The notes beneath the pieces were generated by a model. That model saw only the letters and a program-made list of their open reading frames with translations, did not search any database and was not told where the DNA came from. Position numbers and translations under genes: made by a program. Shown in pieces: positions 7,292 to 15,200 of a stretch of DNA of 19,004 nt (within the stretch, counting starts at the first letter, position 1; the number at the start of each line of letters is the position of its first letter). The stretch is taken from assembly GCA_934660965.1 (NCBI GenBank), contig CAKUIM010000037.1:1-19004 (forward strand). Direction: 5' to 3'. This DNA is from an uncultured Oscillospiraceae bacterium (GTDB lineage Bacteria > Bacillota > Clostridia > Oscillospirales > Oscillospiraceae).

Positions 7292-9826
7292 TTATGCCCG
7301 GTTTTTCCGGTCTTTTCCGCTGCGAATGCGCCTTGCCCCTGCACTGCGCCGGCTGGGCCACAGCCCGAGGGCTGCGGTGCCGAGCACAAACAGGCGCTCG
7401 ATGGCCCACATCACCGACGGGGCCAGCAGCAGAAATACGGTGATGACCAGGGCGGACTGGAAGTCCAGCGCCGTGAGCTGGAATACCCAGCCGAAGCCCA
7501 GCACCGCCGCTGCCATGGCCGCCGCCATGGTGCCCAGCAGCAACCAGCGCTTCCAGTCAAGGGGCCGAGATATATAATAGAGCACCAGGATGCCTACAAA
7601 GCCCATGAGCACTGTAGAGAGAGTGGACAGCGTCGCCCGCTCGAAGGTGAAGGCCAGGGTAAAAAGCTCGATGCCCACCAGCAGCACGATGTTGGTGATG
7701 CCCCCCGGCAGGGCCCGGCGCAGCACGTTCTGCATGAATTTGCCGTGGACCAGCTCGTGGTTGGGCTCCAGCGCCAGCACAAAGGAGGGGATGCCGATGG
7801 TCAGGGCACTGATGAGGGTGAGCTGGATGGGCACAAAGGGATAGGGGAAGCCGGCAAACAGCGTGATGAGGGCCAGGAAAAAGGACATGATGTTCTTCAC
7901 CAGGTAAAGCGAGGCCGAGCGCTGGATGTTATTGATGACCCGCCGGCCCTCCTCCACTACCTTTGGCATGGCGGAAAAGTCCGAGTCCAGCAGCACCACC
8001 TGGGCCACCTGGCAGGCGGCCTGGGCACCCGAGGCCATGGCGATGCCGCAGTCGGCGTCCTTGAGGGCCAGCACGTCGTTGACGCCGTCGCCGGTCATGG
8101 CAACGGTGTGTCCCTCCTTCTGCAGGGCCCGCACCAGCTTGCGCTTCTGCTCCGGCGTCACCCGGCCGAACACGGTGTAGTCCCGCACCGCCCGGGCATA
8201 GTCCGCCGGCTCCTTGAGGGTCTCCGCATCCACAAAGCGCTCCGCACCGTCAATCCCCGCCTGGACGGCCACCTGGGACACGGTGGCCGGGTTGTCCCCC
8301 GAGATGACCTTCACCGCCACCCCCTGCTGGGCAAAATAGCGGAAGGTCTCGGGGGCCTCCGGCCGGATGGGGTTTGCGATGACCACCAGAGCGATGGGGT
8401 CAATCACGCCGGTGAGGACCCCCTCCCGGGGCGGCGTATCGCACCGGGCGGCCAGCAGCACCCGGCAGCCCTCCTTCTGATAGGGGGCGGCCAGGGGCTC
8501 TACCAGGCTGTACTCCTGCCCGAGGATAAATTCGGGCGCGCCGATTACATAGGAGCCCTGCCCCCGGAACACCACGGCGGACCACTTGGTGGCCGAGGTA
8601 AAGGGCACCACCCGCTCCGCCGGCCAGTTCACCTTCTTGGCGAATCGCTCCGCCATGGCCCGGGCCGTGTCGTTGTCGGCGTCCAGCACGGTGTAGCAGG
8701 CATTCAGAATCTCCTCCACCCGGCGCTTGGGGTACTCCTCCTCATCGAGGTACACCACATCCCGCACCGACATATCCGGCAGGGTGACGGTCCCCGTCTT
8801 ATCCACGCACAGCACGTCCACCCGGGCCAGGGTCTCCACCGCGCTCATCTCGTGAACCAGCGTGCGCCGCCGGGCAAGGCGCATCACCGACACCGCCAAA
8901 GCCACGCTGGTGAGCAGATACAGCCCCTCCGGAATCATGCCGATCAGCGCCGCCACCACCGAGGGGATGGCCTGGGCAAAGGTGTTTTCGCGGACGAAAT
9001 ACTCATTATAAAAGAGGGCCACCCCGATGGGGATCAGGGCAAAGCCGATGAACCGGATGAGCTTGTCCAGCGACTTCATCATCTCCGACCGGCCCACCCC
9101 GGCGTCCGCCCGGGCCTTCTGGGCAAGGCGGGAGGCATAGCTCTCCGCGCCCACCTTATCCATCCGCGCCCGGCACCGGCCGGACACCACAAAGCTGCCC
9201 GAGAGCAGCCGGTCCCCCGGGTTTTTGGTGATGGCGTCCGCCTCGCCGGTAAGCAGGGCCTCATTGACCTGCACCGAGCCGGACAGCACCGGCCCGTCCG
9301 CCGGGATCTGGTCCCCCGCGGCAAGCTCCACAATGTCCTCCCGGACGAGCTTGTGCACCGGCACCGTGCCCAGCTGTCCGCCCCGGACCACCTTGACCTT
9401 CGCCTCGCTTAAAAGCGTGAGCTTTGCAAGGGTGTCCCGGCTTTTGAGCTGCTGGATGATGCCGATGAGGGAGTTGAGCACGGCAATGAAGAGGAAAGCC
9501 ATGTCGGTAAAGCTGCCGGCAAACACCAGCAGCACCGCCAGCACCACAAACACCAGGTTAAAAAAGGTGAGGGTATTCTCCCGGATGATCTGCCCGGTGG
9601 ACTTGATGCCGGTATCCTCCGCCTGGTTGCCGTAGCCGTTTTCCAGAAGTTCGGCGGCCTGTTGGGCGGTCAGGCCCGTCTTGGGGTCGGGAAAGATGCG
9701 CTCGATGGTGCGCCGCTCCGGCGCCCCCTCCCCCTCCGGCCCGGGGCGCTTTTCTCCGCCGCGCCGGCCCTTGGGCTCGTTCTCCCGCGGCTCGCTCTCT
9801 CGGGGCATTCGCTGCTGTTGAAACAT
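7292..9826 (-). CDS. CtpE-like cation-translocating P-type ATPase
   Basis: This is an 844-residue P-type ATPase, an ATP-driven membrane cation pump. Order of motifs: actuator TGEAD (193-197), membrane segment M4 with MIPEGLYLLTS (297-307), phosphorylation site DKTGTVT (Asp342), ATP-binding region around KWSAVVF (414-420), SGDNP (509-513) and the hinge TGDGVND (578-584), then M5-M10. The PEGLYLL form of M4 and SALTIGIPSFVLALEPN in M6 resemble mycobacterial CtpE, reported to take up calcium, rather than classical PEGLP-type Ca2+ or heavy-metal pumps; no N-terminal CxxC metal domain is present. Substrate is inferred only. The first 40 residues are charged and probably disordered. Start MFQQQRMPRE has a modest AGGGGA site; Met7 is a weaker alternative. 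Flanked by its own promoter and terminator. Confidence 0.9.
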   Translation of the reverse strand: MFQQQRMPRESEPRENEPKGRRGGEKRPGPEGEGAPERRTIERIFPDPKTGLTAQQAAELLENGYGNQAEDTGIKSTGQIIRENTLTFFNLVFVVLAVLLVFAGSFTDMAFLFIAVLNSLIGIIQQLKSRDTLAKLTLLSEAKVKVVRGGQLGTVPVHKLVREDIVELAAGDQIPADGPVLSGSVQVNEALLTGEADAITKNPGDRLLSGSFVVSGRCRARMDKVGAESYASRLAQKARADAGVGRSEMMKSLDKLIRFIGFALIPIGVALFYNEYFVRENTFAQAIPSVVAALIGMIPEGLYLLTSVALAVSVMRLARRRTLVHEMSAVETLARVDVLCVDKTGTVTLPDMSVRDVVYLDEEEYPKRRVEEILNACYTVLDADNDTARAMAERFAKKVNWPAERVVPFTSATKWSAVVFRGQGSYVIGAPEFILGQEYSLVEPLAAPYQKEGCRVLLAARCDTPPREGVLTGVIDPIALVVIANPIRPEAPETFRYFAQQGVAVKVISGDNPATVSQVAVQAGIDGAERFVDAETLKEPADYARAVRDYTVFGRVTPEQKRKLVRALQKEGHTVAMTGDGVNDVLALKDADCGIAMASGAQAACQVAQVVLLDSDFSAMPKVVEEGRRVINNIQRSASLYLVKNIMSFFLALITLFAGFPYPFVPIQLTLISALTIGIPSFVLALEPNHELVHGKFMQNVLRRALPGGITNIVLLVGIELFTLAFTFERATLSTLSTVLMGFVGILVLYYISRPLDWKRWLLLGTMAAAMAAAVLGFGWVFQLTALDFQSALVITVFLLLAPSVMWAIERLFVLGTAALGLWPSRRSAGARRIRSGKDRKNRA

Positions 9827-9848
9827 ACTGTGTCCCCTGTTCCGTCTC

Positions 9849-9864
9849 CCGGCCTGCGCCGGGC
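9849..9864 (-). other. Stem-loop at the 5' end of the ATPase mRNA
   Basis: CCCGGC-CTGC-GCCGGG forms a perfect 6-bp GC stem 23 bp upstream of the ATPase start. On the plus strand it is followed by CTTTTT and would look like a terminator, but no plus-strand gene precedes it. On the minus strand it would lie only a few bases after the predicted transcription start, as a 5'-terminal hairpin of the mRNA. Confidence 0.45.
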
Positions 9865-9874
9865 TTTTTCCTCA

Positions 9875-9903
9875 GTATAGCCCATATTTCCCGGGGCGTA
9901 AAG
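9875..9903 (-). promoter_or_regulatory. Weak predicted promoter for the P-type ATPase
   Basis: The minus strand has TATACT (9875-9880, 5 of 6 bases) but only CTTACG at the -35 position with 17-bp spacing (3 of 6). The start would be near 9868, about 41 nt before the ATG. The poor -35 suggests a weak or activator-dependent promoter. Confidence 0.4.
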
Positions 9904-9986
9904 GAAGAAAGTCTTAACTTTTCGTAAAAGACGCCTGAAATTTCCAGCGCGCTTTCTCCGCCCGCCACAAATTTCTATTTTTCCTA

Positions 9987-10015
9987 TTGACAAAGTATGA
10001 TATATGCCTTATCCT
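9987..10015 (+). promoter_or_regulatory. Predicted promoter of nifS-nifU
   Basis: A consensus -35 TTGACA (9987-9992) is followed after 17 bp by TATCCT (10010-10015, 4 of 6). Transcription would start near 10022, about 110 nt before nifS. It is the only promoter-like sequence with a consensus -35 ahead of the pair. Confidence 0.6.
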
Positions 10016-10023
10016 TTAATCAT

Positions 10024-10038
10024 ACCAACTTTGTAGGT
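10024..10038 (+). promoter_or_regulatory. Inverted repeat at the nifS transcription start (candidate operator)
   Basis: ACCAAC-TTT-GTAGGT is a 6-bp inverted repeat with one mismatched pair, beginning about two bases after the predicted transcription start. Its position suits repression. Fe-S biogenesis operons are often controlled by Rrf2/IscR-type regulators with palindromic sites, but the match to a known site is not established and no Rrf2 gene is in the window. Confidence 0.3.
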
Positions 10039-10131
10039 TAATCCATTGCAGAGTCCGGGGCTCCCGGCCACCGCTGCGCGCGGCATGGGCCGCCCCGCCC
10101 GATTTTCACGAAAAGAACGGAGGATCCCTCT

Positions 10132-11319
10132 ATGACCGTTTATGCAGACAACGCCGCCACCACCCAGATGAGCCAGACGGCGGTAAACGCCATGCTGCCC
10201 TATCTCACCGGGCAGTACGGCAACCCCTCCAGCCTCCACTCCATGGGCCAGCGGGCCAACGAGGCCCTGGAGGGCGCCCGGGAGACCATCGCCCGCTGTC
10301 TGGGCGCACAGGCCCGGGAAATCACCTTCACCTCCGGCGGAAGCGAGGCGGACAACCAGGCCCTGCTCTCCGCCGCCGCCCTGGGCAGGCGCCGGGGCAA
10401 GACCCACATCGTCTCCACCGCCTTTGAGCATCACGCCATTCTCCACACCCTGAAAAAACTGGAGCGGGAGGGCTTTGAGGTCACGCTGCTGCCGGTACAC
10501 GAAAATGGCCTTGTCTCTGCCGAGCAGGTGGCCCAGGCCATCCGGCCGGAGACGTGCCTTGTCACCGTGATGTTCGCCAACAACGAGATCGGCACCATCC
10601 AGCCCATTGCGGAGATCGGTGCCGTGTGCCGGGAGCGGGGCGTCCTCTTCCACACCGACGCCGTCCAGGCCGCCGGCCATCTGCCCATCGATGTGAAGGC
10701 GATGAACATCGACATGCTCTCCCTCTCCGCCCACAAGTTCCACGGGCCCAAGGGCATCGGCGCGCTCTACGCCCGCACCGGCGTGCCCCTGACCAGCCTC
10801 ATTGAGGGCGGCGCCCAGGAGCGGGGCAAGCGGGCGGGCACCGAGAACATCCCCGCCATTGTGGGCATGGCCGCCGCCCTGAAGGATGCGGTGGACCGTC
10901 TGCCGGAAAACGCCGCCAAGATTACCGCCCTGCGGGACCGGCTCATCGAGGGGCTCTCCGCCATTCCCCACTGCGCCCTCAACGGCGACCGGGAGCACCG
11001 CCTGCCCGGCAACGTAAGCTTCTGCTTTGAGGGCATCGAGGGCGAGTCCTTGCTGCTGATGCTGGACGCCAAGGGCATCTGCGCCTCCTCCGGCTCCGCC
11101 TGCACCTCCGGCTCGCTGGACCCCAGCCATGTGCTGCTTGCCATCGGCCGGCCCCACGAGGTGGCCCACGGCTCCCTGCGCCTGACCCTCTGCGAGTGGA
11201 ACACCCCGGAGGAAGCGGAGTATATCATCCGCGAGGTGCCCCGGGTGGTAGAGCATCTGCGCAGCATGTCCCCTGTCTGGAAGGAGCTTCTCTCCGGCCA
11301 GCGCAGCTTCATTCTTTAA
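10132..11319 (+). CDS. nifS: NifS-type cysteine desulfurase
   Basis: This PLP enzyme takes sulfur from cysteine, forms a persulfide and passes it to the Fe-S scaffold encoded next door. The 395-residue product has the class V aminotransferase fold: N-terminus MTVYADNAATT, GGSEADNQ (69-76), FEHHAIL with the PLP-stacking His (98-104), HTDAVQAAGH (174-183), the Schiff-base lysine Lys202 in SAHKFHGPKG, RAGTEN (234-239), and the persulfide cysteine Cys324 in SSGSACTSGSLDPSHVL. The 12-residue insertion-free, mobile-loop form around Cys324 places it in the NifS/IscS (group I) class, not SufS. The start ATG is preceded by GGAGGA at 7-nt spacing. It is 18 bp from nifU and almost certainly co-transcribed with it. 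In the absence of nitrogenase genes it probably serves general Fe-S assembly. Confidence 0.95.
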   Translation: MTVYADNAATTQMSQTAVNAMLPYLTGQYGNPSSLHSMGQRANEALEGARETIARCLGAQAREITFTSGGSEADNQALLSAAALGRRRGKTHIVSTAFEHHAILHTLKKLEREGFEVTLLPVHENGLVSAEQVAQAIRPETCLVTVMFANNEIGTIQPIAEIGAVCRERGVLFHTDAVQAAGHLPIDVKAMNIDMLSLSAHKFHGPKGIGALYARTGVPLTSLIEGGAQERGKRAGTENIPAIVGMAAALKDAVDRLPENAAKITALRDRLIEGLSAIPHCALNGDREHRLPGNVSFCFEGIEGESLLLMLDAKGICASSGSACTSGSLDPSHVLLAIGRPHEVAHGSLRLTLCEWNTPEEAEYIIREVPRVVEHLRSMSPVWKELLSGQRSFIL

Positions 11320-11337
11320 GATAAGGAGGCCAATATT

Positions 11338-11772
11338 ATGGCACTTTATACAGAAACGGTCATGGACCACTTTATGAATCCCCGGAATGTAGGCTCTATC
11401 CCCGACGCCGACGGCGTGGGCGAGGTGGGCAACGCCAAGTGCGGTGACATCATGAAGATGTACCTTAAAATCCGCGGCAATGTAATCGAGGACGTGAAGT
11501 TTGAGACCTTCGGCTGCGGCAGCGCCATCGCCTCCTCCTCCATCGCCACCGAGATGATCAAGGGCAAGACCATTGACGAGGCCCTGGCCGTCACCAACCG
11601 CCAGGTGGTGGACGCCCTGGGCGGCCTGCCCGCCCACAAGCTCCACTGCTCCGTGCTGGCGGAGGAGTCCATCAAGGCCGCTGTCAAGGATTACTACGAC
11701 CGCAACAGCATCCCCTACAACAAGGCGGACTTTCCCGACTGTGACAGCTGCGAGGCCTGCCACATGGTATAA
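11338..11772 (+). CDS. nifU: NifU/IscU-type Fe-S cluster scaffold
   Basis: This is the scaffold on which Fe-S clusters are built before transfer to apoproteins. The 144-residue product corresponds to the NifU N-terminal domain/IscU. The three ligand cysteines are Cys35 (NAKCGD), Cys60 (FGCGSAI) and Cys104 (LHCSVLAEE), and Asp37 beside the first is the residue needed for cluster release. The C-terminus adds a cysteine-rich tail with Cys135, Cys138 and Cys141 in DCDSCEACHMV, absent from E. coli IscU. There is no LPPVK chaperone-recognition motif of the E. coli IscU type. AAGGAGG lies 9-10 nt before the ATG. The gene follows nifS by 18 bp and is closed by a strong terminator, so nifS-nifU is a complete two-gene unit without a regulator or HscAB-like genes nearby. 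Confidence 0.95.
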   Translation: MALYTETVMDHFMNPRNVGSIPDADGVGEVGNAKCGDIMKMYLKIRGNVIEDVKFETFGCGSAIASSSIATEMIKGKTIDEALAVTNRQVVDALGGLPAHKLHCSVLAEESIKAAVKDYYDRNSIPYNKADFPDCDSCEACHMV

Positions 11773-11790
11773 GGCCGCTGCAAGCGAACA

Positions 11791-11833
11791 AAATCCCCCG
11801 TTCCGGAGCTTCTTCCGGAACGGGGGATTTTTT
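11791..11833 (+). terminator. Strong terminator of nifS-nifU, probably bidirectional
   Basis: A perfect 17-bp stem (11791-11807 with 11814-11830) closes on a 6-nt loop and is followed by a T run on the plus strand. The reverse strand also has four T after the stem. It lies between the convergent nifU and small-protein genes, 19 and 26 bp from their stops, and probably serves both. Confidence 0.95.
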
Positions 11834-11858
11834 CTGCCTGATACGGGCTTCCTGCCCG

Positions 11859-12125
11859 TTATTCCTTGGCGATGGAGATGTAGCTGATGGCGTCGCCGTT
11901 GATAAGGCGGATGCGCTTTTTCTCCTCCACCTTGACCCAGTTTTCCTCCACCTCCAGAATGATACACTCAAAGGCGGCAAGGTCGCCTGCAATGGTGACA
12001 GACACCTTCTTGCCGATATAGGGCTTGATCATGTTGATGGGCATTGCTCGCTTCACTCCCTTTTTCTTGCTTCGCCGCTTGCTCACCACAAGGCGCCTGC
12101 GTTTTCTCCTTTGCAGCGCCGGCAC
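11859..12125 (-). CDS. Small basic protein with beta-rich C-terminal domain; true start unclear
   Basis: From GTG at 12123-12125 the protein is 88 residues: a very basic stretch (RRKRRR, KRRSKKK) followed from residue 28 by a compact beta-rich domain, MIKPYIGKKVSVTIAG...ENWVKVEEKKRIRLINGDAISYISI. Its strand pattern is reminiscent of small Sm-like barrels, an impression only. I cannot name the family. Reading further upstream in the same frame gives ESLWIAVFLLLFIVPAL directly joined to the basic stretch, a clear single membrane segment with positive-inside flank. That frame has no ATG, GTG or TTG before the segment. The nearest ATG (12154-12156) is one base out of frame, and an ATA codon at 12165-12167 is in frame. 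An internal ATG at 12042-12044 would give only the soluble domain of 61 residues. It follows the large secreted-protein gene by about 55-100 bp with no terminator between, so it may be in the same transcript. Confidence 0.7.
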   Translation of the reverse strand: MPALQRRKRRRLVVSKRRSKKKGVKRAMPINMIKPYIGKKVSVTIAGDLAAFECIILEVEENWVKVEEKKRIRLINGDAISYISIAKE

Positions 12126-12222
12126 AATGAACAGCAGCAGAAAGACCGCGATCCATAAGCTTTCTATCCTGATCGTCCCCTTGTTTTGACGATTTTTGGA
12201 ATGCCGCTCCCCTTCCGGCGCG

Positions 12223-15200
12223 TCAGCCCTCCGGCTCTGCCGCCGCCGTCACCGGGGCAAGGCGCTCATCGAGCAGGAACACCCGAATACGCTGGCAGGA
12301 AACGCCGCCCGGCAGGTTCAGCGTCACCGTGCCGCCGGTGAATACACCGCTGACAAGGCCCACCTGGCGGCCGCTGCCGTCGTAGAGGGCCACCCATGCC
12401 CGGCAGCCCGCCGTGCTGACGCCGCTACCCGCTGTCACAGTGATGCGGGTTCGCCCGGCGTCAAGCTGGGCGCGCAGGGGCGGCTGTGCGGGGGTGATGA
12501 CATATGCGCCGCCGGCGGCCACAGAGAAGGTGACGGTGTGGGCCTGGCTGTCCCAGCGGGCGTCCACGCTCTCCCCGGCCAGGGTGACCTCCGCCCCCGC
12601 CCAGCTCTCATAGCAGGGGATGGTCAGCTCCGGCGTGCGTTCGCGCAGGGCCTGGCTGTCGGTGATTGTAATACGCAGCCCGTCCCCGTCCGCCGTAACG
12701 GCAAGGCCGCCGTCAAAGTCCACACCGGCGCTCCGGAGGGAGAGGGCGCGGCGGGCGGCACGGGTATCCGCCTGCCGGAAGGTCCAAAGGCCGGCGATGC
12801 TGCCAGTGCGCTCCACCACGGCCAGCGTCACGTCCCGATTGAGCTCGGCGCTGCCCAGCAGCAGCTCGCCCGCCTCGTCGTTGAGCAGCTCTGCGTAGTC
12901 CGCCCCGGTGTCCAGGGTCAGCGCCTGCTCCGTGCCGGGGTAGTCGCCCTGCCAGTCCTCCAGGAAGGTATCAAGGCCGATGGGCTGGGCATAGCGCAGC
13001 TCGGTGCGCACCGGCCCGGTCACAACGGCAGAGCGGTAGCCCCGGTCTGTCCCGCCGAAATAGTTGCGGTAGAAGTAAACGCTGCTGCCAAGGCCCGCAG
13101 CGGATACGTCCAGGGTGTTGCCCATAAAGTCGCAGAAGAACACCCGGTAGTAGTAGGGGGAGATGTAGTCGGGCAGGCCGATGATCTCGATTGCTGTGCC
13201 GTTGCCCACAAAGGCGCAGCTGCGCACATTGCTGTTGGCACTGCCGGACTTGCGCCCGGCGCAGTCAATACGCAGCGCCACCACGTTGCGACGGAAGAGA
13301 TTACTTTGGCCTGGACAGATATAGCCGGAGGCATTGCTGTCCACCGCCACATCGTAGCCGGTGAAGGTGCAGGCGCTGACGTTGAAGAGCTCGCCGCCGT
13401 CGCACAGCAGGGCCACCGTGCGGCCCTCCCCGTCCCGGACGGCATCCGACGCCTCAAATACCACATCGTTGACGATGTCCAGCACACCCTGCAGCTTGAT
13501 GCCGCCCCGGATGACGGCGCCCCGGCCCTGAATGGTCAGGTTCTGGAAGCGGGGGCTGTCAGGGATGACAAGCCAGCCCTCGTAAAGGCCGCCGGACTGA
13601 AGGCTGACGACCAGCTCCTCCCCGGTGTCATCCGCCCCGCCGATGGAGTCAATGAGGGCCTGGAGGGCCTCCATGGAGCTGATGCCCAGCTCATCACAGT
13701 CATAGCTTACGCTGCGCGTGATGCTGTGGGCGCAGCCGGCGGTGAGGGTCGCGGTGGCGCCGTTCTTGAGCGTCACATCCGCCGCCACAAGACCGCCGCC
13801 GGCCTGGGACGCGAGGGTGACGGGAATGAGATAGCGTCCCGTCCCATCGGTGTCCCGCAGGGCCGTCCCAAGGGAGAGAAGGCCGTCCGGATCGTCCAGG
13901 ATGCGGAAGGTCACGGAGGCGATGTAGGTATCAATGAGGGCAAGCTGTTCCTCCCCGCGGCTGCCGCCGGAGAGCAGGGAGACGCCGAAGGTGGGCATGG
14001 CAATGCCCGCAGCGCCGCCCACCTGGTCCTCGCGGATCTCATAGACCATGCCGCCGCTGTGCAGCGTGCCGGAGCCCTGGGCGTCCAGGGTGCCCAGCAC
14101 CAGGGTATAGGGAGAATCGTTCTCATCCCGGAAGGTATAGATCCCGTCCTCCAGGAAATTGAGAGGCACGGTGGTGGAGGCACCCTGGTACTCCACCGTG
14201 ACGCTGGCGCCGAAGCTCGTGCCGCTGTCCAGCACCAAAAGGCCGCCGGACACCGCGGCCGCAGCGCCGTCATTGCCCACGGCGGTGAAATCGGTGATAA
14301 CCTGGCCCTTATAGAGCACCTGCCAGGTGCGGCGGGTGGCCCGGGGCTGAGCAAGCGCATCGCTCACGGCCGTGCCGGAGGGCACGCCGCCGTCATACCG
14401 CAGGAAGGTGAAGTCCCGGTCAATGTCCGCCTCCGACGAGTCTGGCGAGATAAGCTCCAGGCCCGGGCCGCCGGACAGGTTCAGATACATTCTGTCCGCC
14501 CCCTCCGGGTAGCTCACCCCCGCGGGAACGGTGATCTTCAGGGCGTAGCCCTCCCCGTCTCCAAGGGCCTCCGGGGTGCACTCCACCCGGGCGGACACAT
14601 CGCTGATACCGGCGGTCATCGCCTGGGCCTCCTCCAGGGTCATGGCCCGCTCGGTCATATAATAGACGGTCAGGCCCTTTGCCGGGTCAAACACCGCCTG
14701 CTTAAGATAGGCATCCGCGCTGCGCTCCGCCCGGGCGTAGTAGCCCTGCCGGGGAAGGCCCACCGACGCCACGGCGGTATAGCGCTCTCCGTCCGCCCCC
14801 TCATAGGTGAGCTCCGACGTACCGACGCCCTCGCCCCGGAGCGCAAAGTAGGGCTGGCCGTCCGCCGATTCCTCCGCAGACTGGGAGACGGAGAGGATGC
14901 CGGGATCACCGGAGATGAGCGTGCCGCCGGCAAGGGTGGTGAAGTGAGAGGACGTGCCGTAGGCAAGGCGCAGATAGTGGGTCTCACCCATGCAGATGTC
15001 AAGCTCGCCCACCGCGGGAATATAGTCGAAGGACGGCACATAGGCATTCTTCGCGGAATCATAGATCATATAGAGCACCCGCAGGCCGGGCTCCTGTTTG
15101 CGCGTGAGCTCCAGGCCGTAGCCCCCAAGGCCCGCGCCGCTCAGCTCCAGCCAGCTGTTCTCGTCAATGCCGGCAAGCCCGGCGGGGAGCTCGATGCGGA

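Larger units (their letters stand above)
9827..10131. other. Divergent intergenic region between ATPase and nifS genes
   Basis: This 305-bp gene-free stretch carries the leader and weak promoter of the ATPase on the left. It also carries the nifS-nifU promoter, an inverted repeat at its start point, and a GC-rich leader with a small stem (GCGGC-ATGG-GCCGC) on the right. No RNA gene, and no ORF with a credible ribosome-binding site, is seen in it. Confidence 0.6.

Noticed and set aside
6821..9412. 863-codon plus-strand reading frame
   Set aside because: Antisense to the P-type ATPase with all catalytic motifs; His/Gln/Gly-rich shadow composition.
10009..11967. 652-codon minus-strand reading frame
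   Set aside because: Antisense to nifS-nifU and runs through their promoter and terminator.
11968..12156. 62-codon minus-strand frame from the ATG at 12156
   Set aside because: Although it has an AGGA site, the product has no coherent structure and is out of frame with the conserved membrane segment and beta domain; it matters only as evidence for a possible frameshift.
12172..12193. ATCGTC/GACGAT hairpin followed by T on the plus strand as a terminator
   Set aside because: The stem is only 6 bp with a 10-nt loop and no plus-strand gene leads into it.
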